From Candidatus Hydrogenedentota bacterium (lineage in GTDB: Bacteria; Hydrogenedentota; Hydrogenedentia; Hydrogenedentales; SLHB01): a DNA stretch of 7,911 nucleotides. Shown one piece after another: positions 4,848 through 7,911 of the stretch. The stretch is taken from contig PUMX01000433.1 in NCBI GenBank assembly GCA_003552485.1, positions 1 to 7,911 on the forward strand, read 5' to 3'. Numbering within the stretch: the stretch's first letter is position 1; each line of letters begins with the position of its first letter. The notes beneath the pieces were generated by a model, which did no database searches, had not been told where the DNA came from, and saw nothing but the letters and a program-made list of their open reading frames with translations. The position numbers and the translations under genes are program-made.

Positions 4848-7604
4848 ATGGAACTTGATCGGGAGCAACTACGCAACACAGATTGGCACGCTCAAGATAT
4901 CGAGAGCGTCTACAAGTCTTTAGAGACCAGCGAAGAAGGTCTTAGTCAACAGGAAGCCGAACAACGCGTTGGCGTCTTCGGTCCCAACCGGCTCAAGCCC
5001 CCCAAAAAACGCAGCGCGTTTGTTCGTTTCCTCACCCACTTCCATAACATCCTCATCTACATCCTACTTGCTGCCGCCTTGGTCACGGCGCTTCTCGGAC
5101 ACTGGATCGATACTTGGGTAATCCTTGGCGTGGTGTTGATCAACACCATCATCGGTTTTGTGCAGGAGGGCAAGGCCGAAAAGGCCTTGGAAGCTATCGC
5201 CAAGATGGTGACTCTCGAGGCGTCCGTACTGCGCGACTCAACGCCTAAGGAGATCAACGCCGAGGAGCTGACCCCTGGGGACCTTGTAATCCTCGAAGCA
5301 GGTGATAAGGTGCCCGCGGATCTGCGGCTTGTTAAGGCGCGCGAGTGCGCCATTGATGAGGCCGTGCTCACCGGGGAATCCGCGCCCGTACACAAAGGCG
5401 TGGATGCGCTCGATCCGAAGACGCCTGTCGGCGATCGCACGTGCATGGCGTTCTCGGGCACGCTGGTGACAGCCGGCACAGCCCGAGGCATTGTGGTCGC
5501 CGTAGCCAACGACACGCAGATCGGCCGGATCAGTGAACTCGTCGAGCAGAGCCAGGAAATCACCACGCCGCTCATCGAAAAGATCACGGCGTTTGGCCGG
5601 ATTCTCGCTGCGGTCATCGTCGGCGTGGCGGCGTTCACGTTCCTTTTCGGCTTATTCGTGGGCGAAGAAGACCCCGTCGATCTGTTCTTGGCGGCCGTGG
5701 CTATCGCGGTGGCCGCGATTCCCGAAGGGCTGCCGGCTATCATGACCGTCACGCTCGCCATCGGCGTACAACGCATGGCCGGCCGCCGCGCCATCATCCG
5801 CAGGCTGCCCGCGGTGGATACGCTTGGCGCCATTACGACCATCTGCTCGGACAAGACCGGCACGCTCACGCGCAACGAAATGATGGTGGTGCGGGTCTAC
5901 GCTGGCCATGGGATGGCGGAAGTCACTGGCCAAGGATACGACCCAAGAAGCGGGAGTTTTTCGTGCGAAGGCGAACCCCTTGATCCCCAGGAGCATCCGG
6001 CTCTGCTCGACGGGCTGCGCGTGGGCCTACTTTGTAATGATGCTTATCTACAGCGTAGTCGCGAAACGGACTTATGGGAGCCCGTGGGCGATCCCATGGA
6101 GGGCGCGTTGCTTGTGGCCGCGCGCAAGGCCGGGTTCGACGAAAGCCAGAAACAGAAGGCATGGCCACGAGTGGACAGCGTGCCTTTCGACTCCAGCAAA
6201 CGATACATGGCCACGCTGTATCATCCCAAACACCGGGACACCGAACCCGAAGGCATCATTTGCGTAAAAGGCGCGCTCGAGCGCGTGCTCGAGATGTGTG
6301 AGCGCCAACGGAAGGACGGTGGCAACGAAGAACAGGACATTGATCCCGTGGACTGGTTGTGGCACGCCGAGGCTTGGGCGCGCGAAGGTCAGCGCGTGCT
6401 GGCCATGGCGTGGAAGCCGGCGCCGCTTGATAAAGAAACCCTGCAACCCTCCGACGTCGAAGAGGGCGGCTTCACCCTGCTCGCCATTGTCGGGATCATG
6501 GATCCCGTGCGCGAAGAGGCCATCGAATCGGTGAATCTTTGCAGACAGGCCGGCATCAACGTGAAGATGCTCACGGGCGACCATGCCCTGACCGCCTGCG
6601 CTATCGGCGCCCAGCTAGGCGTTGGCGACGGCGAAACCGCGATGACGGGCTCAGACATTGAAGAGACTTCTGACGAAGAGCTCGCTCAGCACGTGCGCGA
6701 TATTGACATATTCGCGCGAGTCAGCCCCGAACACAAACTGCGTCTGGTGAATGCGTTGCAAGCAAACGGCGAAGTGGTGGGCATGACGGGCGATGGGGTG
6801 AATGACGCGCCCGCCTTGAAGAACGCCCGAGTTGGCATCGCCATGGGTATCAAAGGCACCGAGGTTTCGAAAGAAGCCTCGGAAATGATCTTGACGGACG
6901 ACAACTTCGCCAGCATCGTTAATGCCGTCGAAGAAGGCCGCACGGTTTATACGAATTTGCGGAAGGCTATTCTGTTTCTGTTGCCGACCAATGGCGGGCA
7001 GTCGCTCACGATCATCGCCGCCATCATGGCCGGGTATATCCTTCCCATTACTCCGTTACAGGTTCTGTGGGTCAACATGATTACCGCGGTTACCCTGGCC
7101 GTGGCCCTGGCCTTCGAACCGCCGGAAGCCGGCATTATGCAACGGCCGCCCCGGGATCCCAACCAGCCGTTGCTGACCAAATTCTTCCTCTGGCGCATTA
7201 CGTTAGTCAGCGTCACGCGCGCCATCGGCATTTTCGCCTTGTTCATCTGGACGCGGCATATTGGCATGGAAGACGCCTACGCGCGGACCGTGGCCGTCAA
7301 TACGTTGGTGATGTTCGAGGTTTTCTATCTGTTCAACGTGCGTTTCATGAAGGAATCCACGATGAATTTGAAGGGCCTTACCGGCAATCCGCTGGCGATT
7401 TTGGCGGCCTTGATCGTCGTGGCTGGTCAGCTGTTGTTCTCGTACGCGCCCTTCATGCAGGAGTTGTTCGAGACGGCGGGCATCAGCGCGTTTCACTGGT
7501 TGCTGTTGTTGGTCGTCACCGGCTTGTCGTATTTCCTCTTCGAAGGCGAGAAATGGCTCATTCGCAGGCGAGAAGCCGCATTGGGCCGGGAATGGGTGAG
7601 TTGA
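4848..7604 (+). CDS. P2-type cation-transporting ATPase (SERCA/PMR1-like, ion specificity uncertain)
   Basis: A full-length 918-residue inner-membrane pump that couples ATP hydrolysis to cation export. The order is: N-terminal cation-ATPase domain (about 13-60), M1-M2 (65-108), actuator domain with TGES (175-178), M3-M4 (252-307) with PEGLP (292-296), phosphorylation motif DKTGTLT (335-341, D335 phosphorylated), nucleotide-binding domain with KGA (474-476), TGD (576-578), TGDGVND (647-653), and M5-M10 (704-903). All catalytic motifs are intact. Compared by eye with SERCA, the M4 site is identical (AVAAIPEGLP, E293), and N715, N743, T746 and E824 match N768, N796, T799 and E908. E771 corresponds to Q718 and D800 to A747. 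Two acidic calcium ligands are therefore lost, so calcium should not be assumed; another cation or a different stoichiometry is possible. AAGGGA lies 4 nt before ATG 4848, supporting this start. The gene seems monocistronic, with a strong hairpin 7 bp past the stop. Confidence 0.95.
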   Translation: MELDREQLRNTDWHAQDIESVYKSLETSEEGLSQQEAEQRVGVFGPNRLKPPKKRSAFVRFLTHFHNILIYILLAAALVTALLGHWIDTWVILGVVLINTIIGFVQEGKAEKALEAIAKMVTLEASVLRDSTPKEINAEELTPGDLVILEAGDKVPADLRLVKARECAIDEAVLTGESAPVHKGVDALDPKTPVGDRTCMAFSGTLVTAGTARGIVVAVANDTQIGRISELVEQSQEITTPLIEKITAFGRILAAVIVGVAAFTFLFGLFVGEEDPVDLFLAAVAIAVAAIPEGLPAIMTVTLAIGVQRMAGRRAIIRRLPAVDTLGAITTICSDKTGTLTRNEMMVVRVYAGHGMAEVTGQGYDPRSGSFSCEGEPLDPQEHPALLDGLRVGLLCNDAYLQRSRETDLWEPVGDPMEGALLVAARKAGFDESQKQKAWPRVDSVPFDSSKRYMATLYHPKHRDTEPEGIICVKGALERVLEMCERQRKDGGNEEQDIDPVDWLWHAEAWAREGQRVLAMAWKPAPLDKETLQPSDVEEGGFTLLAIVGIMDPVREEAIESVNLCRQAGINVKMLTGDHALTACAIGAQLGVGDGETAMTGSDIEETSDEELAQHVRDIDIFARVSPEHKLRLVNALQANGEVVGMTGDGVNDAPALKNARVGIAMGIKGTEVSKEASEMILTDDNFASIVNAVEEGRTVYTNLRKAILFLLPTNGGQSLTIIAAIMAGYILPITPLQVLWVNMITAVTLAVALAFEPPEAGIMQRPPRDPNQPLLTKFFLWRITLVSVTRAIGIFALFIWTRHIGMEDAYARTVAVNTLVMFEVFYLFNVRFMKESTMNLKGLTGNPLAILAALIVVAGQLLFSYAPFMQELFETAGISAFHWLLLLVVTGLSYFLFEGEKWLIRRREAALGREWVS

Positions 7605-7611
7605 TTACCCG

Positions 7612-7650
7612 AGTTCGCTGGCCGGGACATACCCGGCCAGCGAACTTATT
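7612..7650 (+). terminator. Strong hairpin terminator after the ATPase gene
   Basis: AGTTCGCTGGCCGGG (7612-7626) pairs perfectly over 15 bp with CCCGGCCAGCGAACT (7632-7646), with loop ACATA. The tail TTATT is only moderately T-rich. Its place 7 bp past the ATPase stop fits transcription termination or 3'-end protection of the message. Confidence 0.75.
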
Positions 7651-7675
7651 CGACTAAACAATAGATTCCATCGGT

Positions 7676-7705
7676 GCAAAGCGAAAACGCTTCCTTTCGC
7701 TTTGC
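7676..7705 (+). repeat. 11-bp stem-loop of unknown role
   Basis: GCAAAGCGAAA (7676-7686) pairs perfectly with TTTCGCTTTGC (7695-7705) around the loop ACGCTTCC. A shorter alternative, AGCG-AAAA-CGCT (7680-7691), uses part of the same stem, so two mutually exclusive folds are possible. There is no T tract after it. It may belong to the leader of the next gene or be part of a double terminator. Confidence 0.55.
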
Positions 7706-7720
7706 GAGGGGTAGAGTGAC

Positions 7721-7745
7721 GCCCCGAATATGGGGCAATTCTTTT
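7721..7745 (+). terminator. Small terminator-like hairpin
   Basis: GCCCC (7721-7725) and GGGGC (7732-7736) form a GC-only 5-bp stem with loop GAATAT, followed by AATTCTTTT. This resembles a weak intrinsic terminator on the plus strand. It could back up the hairpin at 7612 or attenuate transcription into the gene starting at 7806. Confidence 0.45.
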
Positions 7746-7782
7746 GCCAAAGGTGCGGGGCCGGGGAAAAGGGGGAAGCGTC

Positions 7783-7806
7783 ATGGAAAACGGTAGCGTG
7801 GGGTAA
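7783..7806 (+). CDS. Possible 7-codon leader ORF
   Basis: ATG 7783 opens a frame coding for MENGSVG and ends with TAA at 7804-7806. The purine stretch AAAAGGGGGAAG lies a few bases upstream and would make a good ribosome binding site. The stop codon shares one base with the next ATG (TAATG), an arrangement often seen in translational coupling. The peptide has no recognisable features, and it may be chance. Confidence 0.25.
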   Translation: MENGSVG

Positions 7807-7911
7807 TGGCGGAGAACACTCCTCATCAGGCCCACAGTGAACGGGCCCTCATGGCCGTGTTAATGCTGCTACCCGTATTGCTGATTCTCACGGGCTTAGC
7901 GGTAGGATTGG
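7806..7911 (+). CDS. N-terminus of a membrane-anchored protein, cut by window edge
   Basis: An open frame of 35 codons runs from ATG 7806 to the end of the window. A short polar stretch (MAENTPHQAHSERA) precedes a hydrophobic segment from about residue 15 (LMAVLMLLPVLLILTGLAVGL), which looks like a membrane anchor or signal sequence with the positive charge on the cytoplasmic side. In-frame TAG at 7794 limits extension upstream. GTGGGG lies very close to the ATG, so initiation may rely on coupling from the 7-codon ORF or on M16 further in. I do not recognise the family; a pilus-assembly-like or other single-pass membrane protein are both possible. Confidence 0.55.
   Translation, partial: MAENTPHQAHSERALMAVLMLLPVLLILTGLAVGL

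Noticed and set aside
4720..4923. 67-codon plus-strand ORF overlapping the ATPase start
   Set aside because: No Shine-Dalgarno, an odd composition, and overlap in another frame with a well-supported ATPase start.
5057..5875. 272-codon minus-strand ORF inside the ATPase gene
   Set aside because: Low-complexity Ser/Thr/Arg/Ala-rich antisense shadow of a strongly coding sequence.
7605..7835. 76-codon minus-strand ORF at the right end
   Set aside because: It runs across three inverted repeats and has no family resemblance; the hairpins explain the sequence better.
1..7911. Mobile element, CRISPR array or defence system
   Set aside because: No transposase, integrase, nuclease, spaced repeat units or terminal repeats are visible anywhere in the window.

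Overview
The window holds ordinary bacterial chromosome with five protein genes (two cut by the window edges), one tRNA gene and several hairpins. Codon and base use look moderately GC-rich and even throughout. I see no transposase, phage gene, CRISPR array or toxin-antitoxin pair. The FucI-like isomerase and the exported hydrolase look like families I associate with Planctomycetota, Verrucomicrobiota, Lentisphaerota and Hydrogenedentota. This lineage guess is weak and rests on recalled protein resemblance only.

Left part (1-1540, minus strand): a promoter with a perfect TTGACA box drives a roughly 180-nt leader, a class II tRNA-Leu (anticodon UAG, CCA encoded) and, 20 nt further on, the trigger factor gene tig. 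The tig gene runs off the left edge of the window. Its product carries an acidic N-terminal extension of about 45 residues ahead of the ribosome-binding signature.

Middle part (1586-4280, minus strand): a FucI/AraA-like sugar isomerase is followed, 106 bp downstream, by a secreted alpha/beta hydrolase. The gap holds a long-looped inverted repeat and a 12-bp palindrome. The two genes may form a small carbohydrate-related operon in which the hydrolase acts on an ester or glycoside-like substrate outside the cytoplasm and the isomerase acts on a sugar inside. That functional link is inference.

A 567-bp divergent intergenic region (4281-4847) separates the isomerase from the plus-strand genes. 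I find no convincing gene in it, only candidate promoter elements.

Right part (4848-7911, plus strand): a complete 918-residue P2-type cation ATPase has all catalytic motifs, but two of the acidic calcium ligands known from SERCA are replaced by Gln and Ala. It is followed by a strong 15-bp hairpin, an 11-bp hairpin and a small terminator-like hairpin. At the right edge a membrane-anchored protein begins; its start overlaps the stop of a possible 7-codon leader ORF.

No clearly new system is visible. The points most worth a second look are the altered ion site of the ATPase, the tRNA-tig transcription unit with its acidic TF extension, the cluster of hairpins after the ATPase gene, and the isomerase-hydrolase pair.
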